From contig NZ_BMJC01000005.1 of NCBI RefSeq assembly GCF_014642875.1, positions 715,813 to 779,812 of the forward strand: a stretch of DNA of 64,000 bases, written 5' to 3'. Position 1 is the first letter of the stretch. Every line of letters starts with the position of its first letter. A model generated the notes under the pieces. That model searched no databases, was not told the DNA's origin, and saw nothing but the letters and a program-made list of their open reading frames with translations. This document shows positions 54,190 through 62,033 of the stretch, piece after piece. Source of the stretch: Puia dinghuensis (GTDB taxonomy: Bacteria > Bacteroidota > Bacteroidia > Chitinophagales > Chitinophagaceae). The translations under genes and the position numbers were made by a program.

Positions 54190-55467
54190 CTACTCATTCT
54201 TATACACCACCCCCTCCTTCATCACAAACCGCACCTGCCCCATCGCATGGATATCCTTCGTCGGGTCTCCCTCTACGGCAATAATGTCCGCCCACTTGCC
54301 CGGCTCGATCGTCCCCGTCTTATCACTGAGGCCCAACAGCTCCGACGCATTCACCGTCGCACACTTTATCGCCTCCAATGCCGGCATACCCGCTTCCGTC
54401 ATATACACAAATTCCATCCAGTTCTTCCCATGCGCATAGACCCCCGCATCCGTTCCAAAAGCGATCTTCACGCCGGCCTTATAGGCCTTGCCAAAAGTGG
54501 CTTGAAGCGTCGGACCGATAGCCAGCGCCTTCCCCGCGATCACCGGCGGAAAGAACCCCGGCTTCTTCGCCGAGTCTGCCACCGACTTGCCTGCAATGAT
54601 CGTCGGGACATACCATGTCCCGTATTGCTTCATCAACGCCATCCCCTCATCGTCCATAAACGTCCCATGCTCTATCGACGTCACCCCCGCCCTGATGGCC
54701 CGCTTTATCGCCTCCGCGCCATGCGCGTGCGCGGCCACCGCCATCCCATAGTCTTTTGCCGTTGCCACTATCGCCCTCAGCTCTTCATCGGAAAACTGCG
54801 CCCCGCTGCCATCCTTTTCAAGGCTAAGCACCCCACCCGAGGCCGTGATCTTGATCAGATCGGCGCCCTCCTTATACATCTGCCTGACGGCCTTGATACA
54901 GGCATCCTTGCCGTCGACCACCGTTTCGGTGAAGGAAGGTTCAGTATACAACCCATCTCTATAGCCATGCGTCGGGTCCCCATGACCGCCCGTGGACGAA
55001 ATGATCTTCCCCGCGGTCAGCATATGCGGCCCCACGACGATACCCCGGCGGATCGCATTCCGCAGCGCGATATTCACCCCCGTCCCACCGACATCCCGCA
55101 CCGTCGTGAACCCCGCCATCAAAGTCGTCTTCGCATAAACGGTCGACTGAAAGGCGATGTCCGCCGTTCCATCCGTGAAACGTTTTAGCTGGGCATTCTG
55201 CCCAAACTCACTTTCCAGGTGGACATGGGAGTCGATAAGGCCGGGCATCACCGTCCGGTTTTTCAGATCGATGGTCTTATCACCGGCCGCGGCGGCGATA
55301 TAACCCTTCTTCACCTCGACGATGCTGTTGCCGGCGACGATCACCGACATCTCGGTCAGCACTTCGCCTGCCTTCGGGTCGATAAGGCGGCCGCAATAAA
55401 TGATGGTTTTCTGGGAAAAGACAAAACAGGCCCAAAATAAGGTGGGGATAAGCAGTAGTTTCTTCAT
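54190..55467 (-). CDS. Secreted amidohydrolase-family protein
   Basis: A 425-residue metal-dependent hydrolase from the ATG at 55467, with a signal peptide (LLLIPTLFWACFVFSQ). Ligands are His-x-His in LIDSHVHLESEF, the carbamylated-Lys region KITASGGV, His in VAAHAHGAEAIK and SIEHGTFMDD, and Asp in AFGTDAGVYAHG. Closest in pattern to imidazolonepropionase-like and Xaa-Pro dipeptidase-like amidohydrolases. The substrate is not known; the partner GH127 gene gives no clear link. Confidence 0.9.
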   Translation of the reverse strand: MKKLLLIPTLFWACFVFSQKTIIYCGRLIDPKAGEVLTEMSVIVAGNSIVEVKKGYIAAAAGDKTIDLKNRTVMPGLIDSHVHLESEFGQNAQLKRFTDGTADIAFQSTVYAKTTLMAGFTTVRDVGGTGVNIALRNAIRRGIVVGPHMLTAGKIISSTGGHGDPTHGYRDGLYTEPSFTETVVDGKDACIKAVRQMYKEGADLIKITASGGVLSLEKDGSGAQFSDEELRAIVATAKDYGMAVAAHAHGAEAIKRAIRAGVTSIEHGTFMDDEGMALMKQYGTWYVPTIIAGKSVADSAKKPGFFPPVIAGKALAIGPTLQATFGKAYKAGVKIAFGTDAGVYAHGKNWMEFVYMTEAGMPALEAIKCATVNASELLGLSDKTGTIEPGKWADIIAVEGDPTKDIHAMGQVRFVMKEGVVYKNE

Positions 55468-55549
55468 ACTTGAATATACGACACTCTCCTCCAAAAACGT
55501 TATATTTACAGAAGCCCCATGTCCTTAAAACCCTATAAAAACCACTTAT

Positions 55550-57109
55550 ATGAGAAATTTTTACATTTGTATCGTTCTCATAATCTCCATCTTCACCCTC
55601 TTTTCCGGGGTGTCCGCCCAAACCTGGCGCCTCCAGGAATCCGCCTCCACCTTGAAGGGCCCCAAACATGAGATCCTGCCCCGTCCCGACGGCGACATCC
55701 TGACCATTACGCATCCCAACGCAGGCGACAAGGGCCCGATGACCATTTGCCGCTTTGACAATCAATTGAACGAGATCTATACACGCAAGATCACCCTGCT
55801 TAGCCACGAACGCTACCAGGCCGCCTGGTACGACGACGACCGGCTCTTCCTCTTCTGCACCGATCGCCGCGGCGGCCTCACCCGCTATACTATTGACGAC
55901 CGGTTCGGCTCGCTCACCGGCCAGCCGGTGCCCCTTACCGGGCTGCTAAGCCCCGCAGAGGATCAAAAGGCCGTCACCTTCCATGCCGGGGCCTCCCGTG
56001 ACGGCAGCTATCATTACATCGTTGCTGTCACCAGCCAACCAAAAGATAGGGACAATACTATCCGGGGCATCCTGCTCAACCGCCAGGGCGATCAGCTCTC
56101 CCGGTTCCAATTCGGCACCCCCGCCGTCAAACCGCTCGACCTTGCGCTCGTCCAGTCCGACGACGGCACCCTGGCCATCATCTACCGGCTTACCTCCGCT
56201 TACACCCTCACCCGCATCACCACCGACGGCAACGTCAAGGCACTTCCCCTCACCGGTCTGCCCGAGGGTGATCTGCGCAATATTTCCTGGGTAACAGCGG
56301 GAACGACGCTTCGCTTTTCCGGCCTGATCAGCCGTGGCAAACAGGCCAATTACGCCACCATCGTCACCGGCAGCGTCGATCCGGTCACCGGCTCCGTATC
56401 CGATCTGAAGCAAACGGACGTAACCACCCTCATGGCCCAGGCGCCGGTGCTGCAACGGGAGCTGATGCAAAACGGGTTCCCCGCCAATCTGACCCTCTTG
56501 CGCACTATGCCCCTGGCGGATGGTTCCAGGGTCGTGCTCTTCGAAAGCAGCGGTGAACGGCTGGTCCAAAACCGTTTTTCCCCCGCCATGCGCAATCCCG
56601 CCTCCGTCTTTGGCCATACGGGTACATTTACCCCTATCAGCCCTTCCACTCAAGGCATCTCCTATCACAGCCGTGGAGACGTCTACGTGCTGAGGCTGGA
56701 CAGGGACAATAACCCGCAGTGGCTCAATGTCCTGTCCAAGAACCAGGAAGAGTCGGATGGGGTCACCGCCATCGGCGTCGGTTGTCTTGTCGACCGGCAG
56801 GATAACCTCCATGTCTTCTTCTACGATAGCAAAAGCAATCCCGAGGCCTGCACCGCCAACCCGACACCCATTCGGGCCAACGACCCGCGAGGTTACGAAT
56901 TTGCCTGTATCTCCATCACCCCCGATGGATCGATGAAAAAACAATTTATCGAAGTCACGGACAATCGCTACCGCCTCATGCCCGAGATCGCTTTCGTGGA
57001 TAACAAGAACGAAGCCTGCTTCCTGGCCGTAAAAACGAAGATGAGTCTCACCGAAGAGCTCGCCGCCGACCGCGCCGGATACAAGCTCGGCACCATCGCA
57101 ATAAAATAG
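55550..57109 (+). CDS. Secreted protein of unknown function
   Basis: A 519-residue protein with a signal peptide (CIVLIISIFTLFSGVSAQ). The mature part is rich in short beta strands with repeated patterns such as YHYIVAVTSQPKDRDN and DGTLAIIYRLTSAYTLTRI, suggesting a propeller, but no named family is recognised. A divergent promoter region of 82 bases separates it from the amidohydrolase gene. Confidence 0.75.
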   Translation: MRNFYICIVLIISIFTLFSGVSAQTWRLQESASTLKGPKHEILPRPDGDILTITHPNAGDKGPMTICRFDNQLNEIYTRKITLLSHERYQAAWYDDDRLFLFCTDRRGGLTRYTIDDRFGSLTGQPVPLTGLLSPAEDQKAVTFHAGASRDGSYHYIVAVTSQPKDRDNTIRGILLNRQGDQLSRFQFGTPAVKPLDLALVQSDDGTLAIIYRLTSAYTLTRITTDGNVKALPLTGLPEGDLRNISWVTAGTTLRFSGLISRGKQANYATIVTGSVDPVTGSVSDLKQTDVTTLMAQAPVLQRELMQNGFPANLTLLRTMPLADGSRVVLFESSGERLVQNRFSPAMRNPASVFGHTGTFTPISPSTQGISYHSRGDVYVLRLDRDNNPQWLNVLSKNQEESDGVTAIGVGCLVDRQDNLHVFFYDSKSNPEACTANPTPIRANDPRGYEFACISITPDGSMKKQFIEVTDNRYRLMPEIAFVDNKNEACFLAVKTKMSLTEELAADRAGYKLGTIAIK

Positions 57110-57143
57110 CGCGCCATCGTCCAAAACGCGCCATCGTCCAAAA
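57110..57143. repeat. Exact 17-base tandem duplication
   Basis: CGCGCCATCGTCCAAAA occurs at 57110-57126 and again at 57127-57143 with no gap. It begins one base after the stop codon of the preceding gene. Confidence 0.9.
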
Positions 57144-57173
57144 AAAAGACCGCCCGGGATACTCCCCAAGCGG
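57140..57173 (-). terminator. Intrinsic terminator of the peroxiredoxin gene
   Basis: CCGC/GCGG with inner GGGA/TCCC (57150-57173), followed on the minus strand by TCTTTTTTTT (8 T at 57147-57140). It is 65 bases downstream of the peroxiredoxin stop. Confidence 0.65.
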
Positions 57174-57237
57174 CCCATATAGAAACCCATTCAACTTTTA
57201 ACAATTTGCGCCCCCACTCAACCGGCGGGGCGGCGGC

Positions 57238-57873
57238 CTACTTATTCGGCTGCGGCGTGTAGCGCAGGTAAGGCTTGACCACCTTCACCCCTTTCGGGAA
57301 TTTCTTCTGCGCATCTTCCGTGCTGATCGACGGAACGACGATCACATCCTCCCCTTGCTTCCAGTCAACCGGCGTAGCCACACTGTAATTGGCTGTCAGT
57401 TGCAACGAGTCGACAACGCGCAATACCTCGATGAAATTGCGGCCCGTAGAAGCGGGATAAGTAATGATCAGCTTCACCGCCTTGTCCGGCCCGATCACCA
57501 CCAGGCTCCGCACCGTAGCGGTTGCAGATGCGTTCGGGTGAATGAATTCATAAAGTGTGCTCACTTTCCGGTCGTCGTCGGCAATGATGGGGAAATCAAC
57601 GGTGACATTTTGCGTCTCGTTGATATCCTTGATCCATCCGATATGACTGGCGACGGGGTCAACGCTCAGGGCCAGCACCTTTACACCCCTTTTGGCAAAC
57701 TCGTCCTTCAGCGACGCCGTCCTGCCCAGTTCGGTCGTACACACAGGAGTATAATCAGCAGGATGCGAAAAGAGGATTCCCCAGGAATCACCCAGAAATT
57801 CGTAGAAGTCGATGTCGCCAATCGATGTCTTGGCTTGGAAGTTAGGGGCTTTGTCCCCGAGACGAAGTGACAT
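57238..57873 (-). CDS. 1-Cys peroxiredoxin (Prx6 type)
   Basis: A 211-residue peroxidase from the ATG at 57873 (an upstream TTG is less likely). The peroxidatic Cys45 is in FSHPADYTPVCTTELG and is the only cysteine in the protein, which defines the 1-Cys class; reduction needs an outside thiol. The C-terminal domain with SLQLTANYSVATPVDWKQGEDVIVVPS is that of the Prx6 group. Monocistronic, with its own terminator. Confidence 0.95.
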   Translation of the reverse strand: MSLRLGDKAPNFQAKTSIGDIDFYEFLGDSWGILFSHPADYTPVCTTELGRTASLKDEFAKRGVKVLALSVDPVASHIGWIKDINETQNVTVDFPIIADDDRKVSTLYEFIHPNASATATVRSLVVIGPDKAVKLIITYPASTGRNFIEVLRVVDSLQLTANYSVATPVDWKQGEDVIVVPSISTEDAQKKFPKGVKVVKPYLRYTPQPNK

Positions 57874-57977
57874 AATCAAATGTGTTTTGAAGTTTAAAAA
57901 AACCGTTAGACTTGCCCAAACGGAGGGTAAAGATATTAATTCCCTATCAAAATAGTAGACTTACATTTTTATTTTTT

Positions 57978-58012
57978 GATGAGGTGCCGCCCCTCCGGGG
58001 CGGCACCTCATC
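57978..58012. other. Perfect 35-base hairpin
   Basis: Two perfect 16-base arms (57978-57993 and 57997-58012) around the loop TCC, with the GC core CGCCCC/GGGGCG. It starts five bases after the GNAT stop on the minus strand. A-rich rather than T-rich sequence follows on that strand, so it is not a standard intrinsic terminator; it may stabilise the 3' end or belong to a repeated family. Confidence 0.75.
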
Positions 58013-58017
58013 CCAAC

Positions 58018-58515
58018 TCACTGTCTATCAAACTTCTTCTGCATCAGATAATCTTCCAGCGTATGCTCCGTCCCCAACTGCGTCATCACCTCCGCCGCAA
58101 CAAAATAACCGTTCTTCTTATACAGCCCCACGGCGCCTTCATTCTTGCGCAGCACCAGCAATTGTATCTCCTTCACCCGCAGCTCCGCCGCCTCGCGGTG
58201 GATAAAATCCATCACCCGCTGCCCAATACCCTTGCCGCGAAATTCCTTCAGGAGATAGAACTGCGTCAACACCATCGTCCGGTCTTCCTCATGCAACGCA
58301 AAATAGCCGATGACCCGGCCGTCCATCTCCACCATATAATGCCGATACCCCTCCCCCACCTGCGCCTCGAAAGCCCCGATGGTATGCGACGACCTCATCA
58401 GGTAGTCACCACATTCCGGCGGGAGGTACTGGGAATAAAAGTCCGGGACGATCTGGCGGCCCAACGCCTCCATCGTCTCAAACTGCTCGCGTGTGTATGC
58501 TGCTGTGATTTTCAT
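58018..58515 (-). CDS. GNAT-family N-acetyltransferase
   Basis: A 165-residue acetyltransferase. The acetyl-CoA loop is LLKEFRGKGIGQRVMDFI, and the C-terminal helix and strand are NEGAVGLYKKNGYFVAAEV. The acceptor cannot be predicted. It follows dinB by 43 bases on the same strand and may share its transcript. Confidence 0.92.
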   Translation of the reverse strand: MKITAAYTREQFETMEALGRQIVPDFYSQYLPPECGDYLMRSSHTIGAFEAQVGEGYRHYMVEMDGRVIGYFALHEEDRTMVLTQFYLLKEFRGKGIGQRVMDFIHREAAELRVKEIQLLVLRKNEGAVGLYKKNGYFVAAEVMTQLGTEHTLEDYLMQKKFDRQ

Positions 58516-58558
58516 AGCAATTCCGCTATTGATCTTCCGCCTTCACCGCCGCGTCCGC

Positions 58559-59794
58559 CTACTCATCTGCCTCCCGGCCCGCATCCTCCACCGACTTCCG
58601 CAAAAACCGGGACACCGCCTTCCCACTGCTCTTCTCTTCCTCCCCAAGCCGCCCCCCGGCCTTCACCACCGCCCCTTTGCCCCATTTATTCTTCACCTCA
58701 TCTATCGCCTTGTACAACTCGGTCTTCTTCCGTGTATCCTCGAACAGATTCGTCTGGATCGCTTCTCCTGTGAGCTCACTTAATCGAACGCCCAGGAGAC
58801 GGATAGGGTTGCCCTTGCGCCACAACTTATGAAACAGCTCTTTCGCTTTGGCGATCAGCTCATCGTCATAAAAGGTGTAGGGGATGGTCACCTGCCGCGA
58901 AGTCGTCTCGAAATCCGGGTACCGGATCTTCACCGCCACACAACCCGCTGTCTTGTTGTCCTGCCGGAGTTCGTACCCGACCCGTTCGGTCATCCGCACC
59001 AGCTCGGCCATCAGGAAGTCTACATCGGTCTTGTTCTCTTCAAACGTATTCTCCGTGGAGATCGACTTCGCCTCGTGATACGGGATCACTTCGCCATTAT
59101 GGATGCCGTGCGCCTTACTCCATAGTTCGGCCCCATACTTGCCAAACCGGCTTTCGAGTACTTCCACCGGCTGCTCGCTCAGATCGCGGATGGTCATGAC
59201 ACCCATCTCCTTCAGCGCCTGATAGGTATGTTCCCCGACACCGGGGATCTTGTTCACGGGCAGCGGGGCGAGGAATTCCCGTTCCATCCCCGCCGGGACC
59301 TCGATGTAACCGTTTGGCTTGGCTTCCTGGGTCGCGATCTTGGAGATCATCTTATTCGTTGCAAGCGCGAAAGAGATAGGAAGTTTGGTCGCGGTGATGA
59401 TCTCTTCACGCAGCGCAATGGTCCATTGATAGGGATCGAAAAAGCGGTTCATCCCTGTCAGATCGAGATAAAACTCATCTATCGACGCTTTCTCGAACAG
59501 CGGGGCCTTGGCCGCGATGATTTCCGTCACCCAGCGCGAATATTTGCTGTATTCTCCCCGCGCATTCCCCACCACCGTTGCATGCGGACAAAGGCGCAAC
59601 GCGGTCTTCATCGGCATGGCGCTGTGGATGCCATATTTGCGTGCTTCATAGCTGCAGGCCGCCACCACTCCCCGGTCGCTATGCCCACCCACGAGCAATG
59701 GCTTGCCCTTCAACGAGGGATCGTTGATACACTCGACACTCACAAAAAAAGCATCGAGGTCGAAATGCGCAATACAGCGTTGGGGTGTCGTCAT
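58559..59794 (-). CDS. dinB: DNA polymerase IV
   Basis: Y-family translesion polymerase, 411 residues from the ATG at 59794 (a TTG four codons upstream overlaps the promoter box). Catalytic residues are in HFDLDAFFVSVE and ASIDEFYLDLTG. The helix-hairpin-helix KIPGVGEHTYQALKEMGV and the little-finger domain (about 240-350) are present. The C-terminus is longer than minimal DinB and lysine/serine-rich. A clamp-binding motif may be QTNLFED. Confidence 0.95.
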   Translation of the reverse strand: MTTPQRCIAHFDLDAFFVSVECINDPSLKGKPLLVGGHSDRGVVAACSYEARKYGIHSAMPMKTALRLCPHATVVGNARGEYSKYSRWVTEIIAAKAPLFEKASIDEFYLDLTGMNRFFDPYQWTIALREEIITATKLPISFALATNKMISKIATQEAKPNGYIEVPAGMEREFLAPLPVNKIPGVGEHTYQALKEMGVMTIRDLSEQPVEVLESRFGKYGAELWSKAHGIHNGEVIPYHEAKSISTENTFEENKTDVDFLMAELVRMTERVGYELRQDNKTAGCVAVKIRYPDFETTSRQVTIPYTFYDDELIAKAKELFHKLWRKGNPIRLLGVRLSELTGEAIQTNLFEDTRKKTELYKAIDEVKNKWGKGAVVKAGGRLGEEEKSSGKAVSRFLRKSVEDAGREADE

Positions 59795-59803
59795 TGGCGG
59801 AAA

Positions 59804-59848
59804 CAAATATACTAAAAATATTAGCCGCTCCTCCCGATTCGCCGAATC
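59804..59848 (-). promoter_or_regulatory. dinB: dinB promoter with nearby inverted repeat
   Basis: TATATTTG (59811-59804 on the minus strand) is a -7 box 9 bases before the dinB ATG. GATTCG-C-CGAATC at 59836-59848 lies near the -33 position, where a repressor of DNA-damage genes could bind. The repressor role is inference. Confidence 0.45.
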
Positions 59849-59932
59849 TTCGCCGATTCACGATACGCCCGGTGCTCCCGGCGCACCTATCCGGGAGACT
59901 GGGTATTTCGGCAAGCGCCACCAAAATACTCC

Positions 59933-59940
59933 TACCTTTG
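59933..59940 (+). promoter_or_regulatory. -7 promoter box of the secreted-protein gene
   Basis: TACCTTTG, full TAnnTTTG match, 20 bases before the ATG at 59961. It excludes the longer upstream frame. Confidence 0.5.
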
Positions 59941-59960
59941 CCTTGCTAAACAGAACACCT

Positions 59961-60779
59961 ATGCGCAAGATCTTTTCCTACGCCGCCACGGCAGTATTAG
60001 TGGCGACAACGACCTTTTCCGTCCAGGCTCAAAACGCTGTCGATCAAGTAAATAACAGCGTCGACAAGACAACCAACACCGTCAACAAAATTGGCGGCCT
60101 GTTCAAAAAGAAGAAGAAAAACACCGACTCCACCGCAGCAAAACCCGCCGCCTCTCCTAACACGAATATCACCATCAATTCCGGCTACGACTTCGTGCCG
60201 GGCGCCACCGTGCTATTCTTCGATCCCTTCGATTCGACGGTGATGGGTAACTTTCCCGCCAAATGGGTCACCGACGCCAGCGGCGAAGTGGTTACGTTGC
60301 AGCAATACCCCGGCAAATGGTTTAACATCACCGCTAACGGGATGTATATTCCGAAACTGAAAGGCGGTTTGCCAAAAGATTTTACCGTGGAATTCGACCT
60401 CATCCTCGCCAACGTCAGCGGCAATCACACGTTTTATGTGGACTTCGAAGATGCGCTCAACCACAATTTCGACCGCTATCCCTCTAATCCTTTCCTGCAA
60501 TTCCGCATCTACGACCACGGCAATGCATATGTCGACTGCAAAGGCAAGAACCTGAGCACCGATGTCAAAAGCAGCGCCTACAATGAGGGCGGCAAGATCA
60601 ACCACTTCGCCATCCGCAAACAGGGCGAACGCCTCCTCATCTACATCAACCAGGAAAAAACATTCGATATCAACCACGCCTTCGAGGACCAGCGCACCTA
60701 CAGCACTTTTAAGTTCAGCGCCGACTTCACCAACCCGTCGCATTTCTTAGTATCCAACGTTAAGATAGCCGCTTTATAA
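59961..60779 (+). CDS. Secreted protein resembling the N-terminal part of OmpA-family proteins
   Basis: A 272-residue protein with a signal peptide (YAATAVLVATTTFSVQAQ), a short coiled segment NAVDQVNNSVDKTTNTVNKI, a lysine-rich stretch, and a beta-sandwich of about 190 residues starting YDFVPGATVLFFDPFDSTVMG. That start and GNFPAKW are like the lectin-type domain found ahead of the OmpA domain in some Bacteroidota outer-membrane proteins, but no OmpA domain follows. Function unknown. A strong terminator lies 18 bases downstream. Confidence 0.75.
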   Translation: MRKIFSYAATAVLVATTTFSVQAQNAVDQVNNSVDKTTNTVNKIGGLFKKKKKNTDSTAAKPAASPNTNITINSGYDFVPGATVLFFDPFDSTVMGNFPAKWVTDASGEVVTLQQYPGKWFNITANGMYIPKLKGGLPKDFTVEFDLILANVSGNHTFYVDFEDALNHNFDRYPSNPFLQFRIYDHGNAYVDCKGKNLSTDVKSSAYNEGGKINHFAIRKQGERLLIYINQEKTFDINHAFEDQRTYSTFKFSADFTNPSHFLVSNVKIAAL

Positions 60780-60797
60780 CCATACCTTCCTATCAGC

Positions 60798-60832
60798 GAC
60801 AGCCTCCTGGAAGCAGGGGGCTGTCTTTTTTT
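60798..60832 (+). terminator. Strong intrinsic terminator
   Basis: GACAGCC/GGCTGTC with inner CCTG/CAGG (60798-60825) followed by TTTTTTT. It closes the transcript of the secreted protein at 59961-60779. Confidence 0.85.
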
Positions 60833-61349
60833 GCTCCCCCGCCGCCGCCGGCCATGCCCAAGCAGCCCAAGCCCGGCAAGGGCCGTATGCAGCTACTCGA
60901 AGCAATAAATGAATTGGTGAAATAAGACTGCCGGGCAGCCGCGGTCGCCGGCGCCATCCGTGACTTTCCACTGACTATAACAGGCTATGAACAAAAACAA
61001 AAGCGCCAGAAGAGAAGCGGGATGGCGATCCGGCGATAGGGCTGCGTCTTGAAAGGATCTCGGTCTGTAGGTCTTCCCCTTTGACAAATCCGATCGGTGA
61101 AACGCGGCCCGCCGATCGGGAGGTTTTTCCAAACACTATGTTAAACCTTAATTCCCTATCATTGGAAACTCCGATACACTAACAGAGACCACCACCCGCA
61201 GCTAGAGCCCTCCCCACCGCTGCCCGGCTGCATCCCCCGGCTGCATTACCGCATCCGCCATCCGCCGTCACCGCCCCGTCACCGCCCCGCCGCCGAACAA
61301 ACCGCCAAACAAACCGCCAAAAAATAAAATAACCTTCCTAAATTTAATC
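60833..61349. other. 517-base stretch without a firm gene
   Basis: Contents: a 23-codon open frame at 60854-60925 (MPKQPKPGKGRMQLLEAINE then LVK and stop) that may be a remnant or a small protein; two copies of the palindrome CCGATCGG at 61090-61097 and 61112-61119; and short tandem repeats near the end, CCGTCACCGCC at 61265-61275 and 61276-61286 and AACAAACCGCC at 61296-61306 and 61308-61318. No RNA gene was recognised. Confidence 0.6.
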
Positions 61350-61982
61350 ATGCCAACGACCAGCCAGCCATACGAACTCATCCGGCAATACCTCGACACT
61401 TACTTCGAAGCCCTCCGGCAGGAGGGCCCCTATGCCCTCGCCCATCCTGCCGACCTCATCCCCAGGAGCATGATCGACCTCGCGCACCCGCTGGAAGGCG
61501 ACGAGGAATATGCCTGCTGGAAGCCCATTCCCGGCACGTTCAACGATAAGGACCTTAAGGCGCTGGAATCCCTCTACGGCCATCCCCTTCCCGTCTCATA
61601 CCTGTATTTCCTGCAGCAACTGCATTTTATCGAACTCTATATGGATCAGAACAGTCTGGCTTTCTTCCCCAGTTTTCCCAGGCAGCTCGCATCCGGCTTC
61701 AGGGACATCCTGAAGAAATACTATCCCGAACTCCCTGCCCGCGGCTTCCTGCCCTTTGCCAATTACGGCGATTGGGGCGTAGCCTGTTTCGATGCCCGCC
61801 AACCCGCACCCGCCAACGACTATCCCGTCGTGGTCCTCGATCACGAAGACGGCTACACCAACCCCATGCCTTACACCGCCTCCTTCCTCGAAATGTTCGA
61901 ACGTGCCCGCGACGGCTTCATCTGGCTCGGCGTCCCCGGCTGGCAGCCCGATCCCAACAGGCATCATCATCATGAACACTAA
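61350..61982 (+). CDS. SMI1/KNR4 (SUKH)-like protein
   Basis: A 210-residue protein. The SUKH pattern is visible in FNDKDLKALESLYGHPLPVSY with LYFLQQLHF, then GFLPFANYGDWGVACFDAR, YPVVVLDHED and ASFLEMFERA. SUKH proteins include many immunity proteins against secreted or contact-dependent toxins, and also housekeeping members. The C-terminus is naturally His-rich (RHHHHEH). No toxin gene is adjacent; the next gene, 51 bases downstream, is unrecognised. Confidence 0.78.
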   Translation: MPTTSQPYELIRQYLDTYFEALRQEGPYALAHPADLIPRSMIDLAHPLEGDEEYACWKPIPGTFNDKDLKALESLYGHPLPVSYLYFLQQLHFIELYMDQNSLAFFPSFPRQLASGFRDILKKYYPELPARGFLPFANYGDWGVACFDARQPAPANDYPVVVLDHEDGYTNPMPYTASFLEMFERARDGFIWLGVPGWQPDPNRHHHHEH

Positions 61983-62033
61983 TGGCCTGTTGGTTAATCC
62001 GGGAGGGTCGCACGTATTAGAAGAAAACAATAC

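Noticed and set aside
52397..54439. A 680-codon open frame on the plus strand
   Set aside because: It is antisense to the GH127 gene and runs into the amidohydrolase gene; its product is Arg/His/Pro-rich with no motif, as expected of a GC-rich shadow frame.
55946..57190. A 414-codon open frame on the minus strand
   Set aside because: It is antisense to the secreted-protein gene at 55550-57109, which has a signal peptide and better codon use.
61975..61982. His-rich C-terminus of the SUKH-like protein as an artificial tag
   Set aside because: The run is interrupted (RHHHHEH), uses natural codons, and the surroundings are plain genomic sequence.
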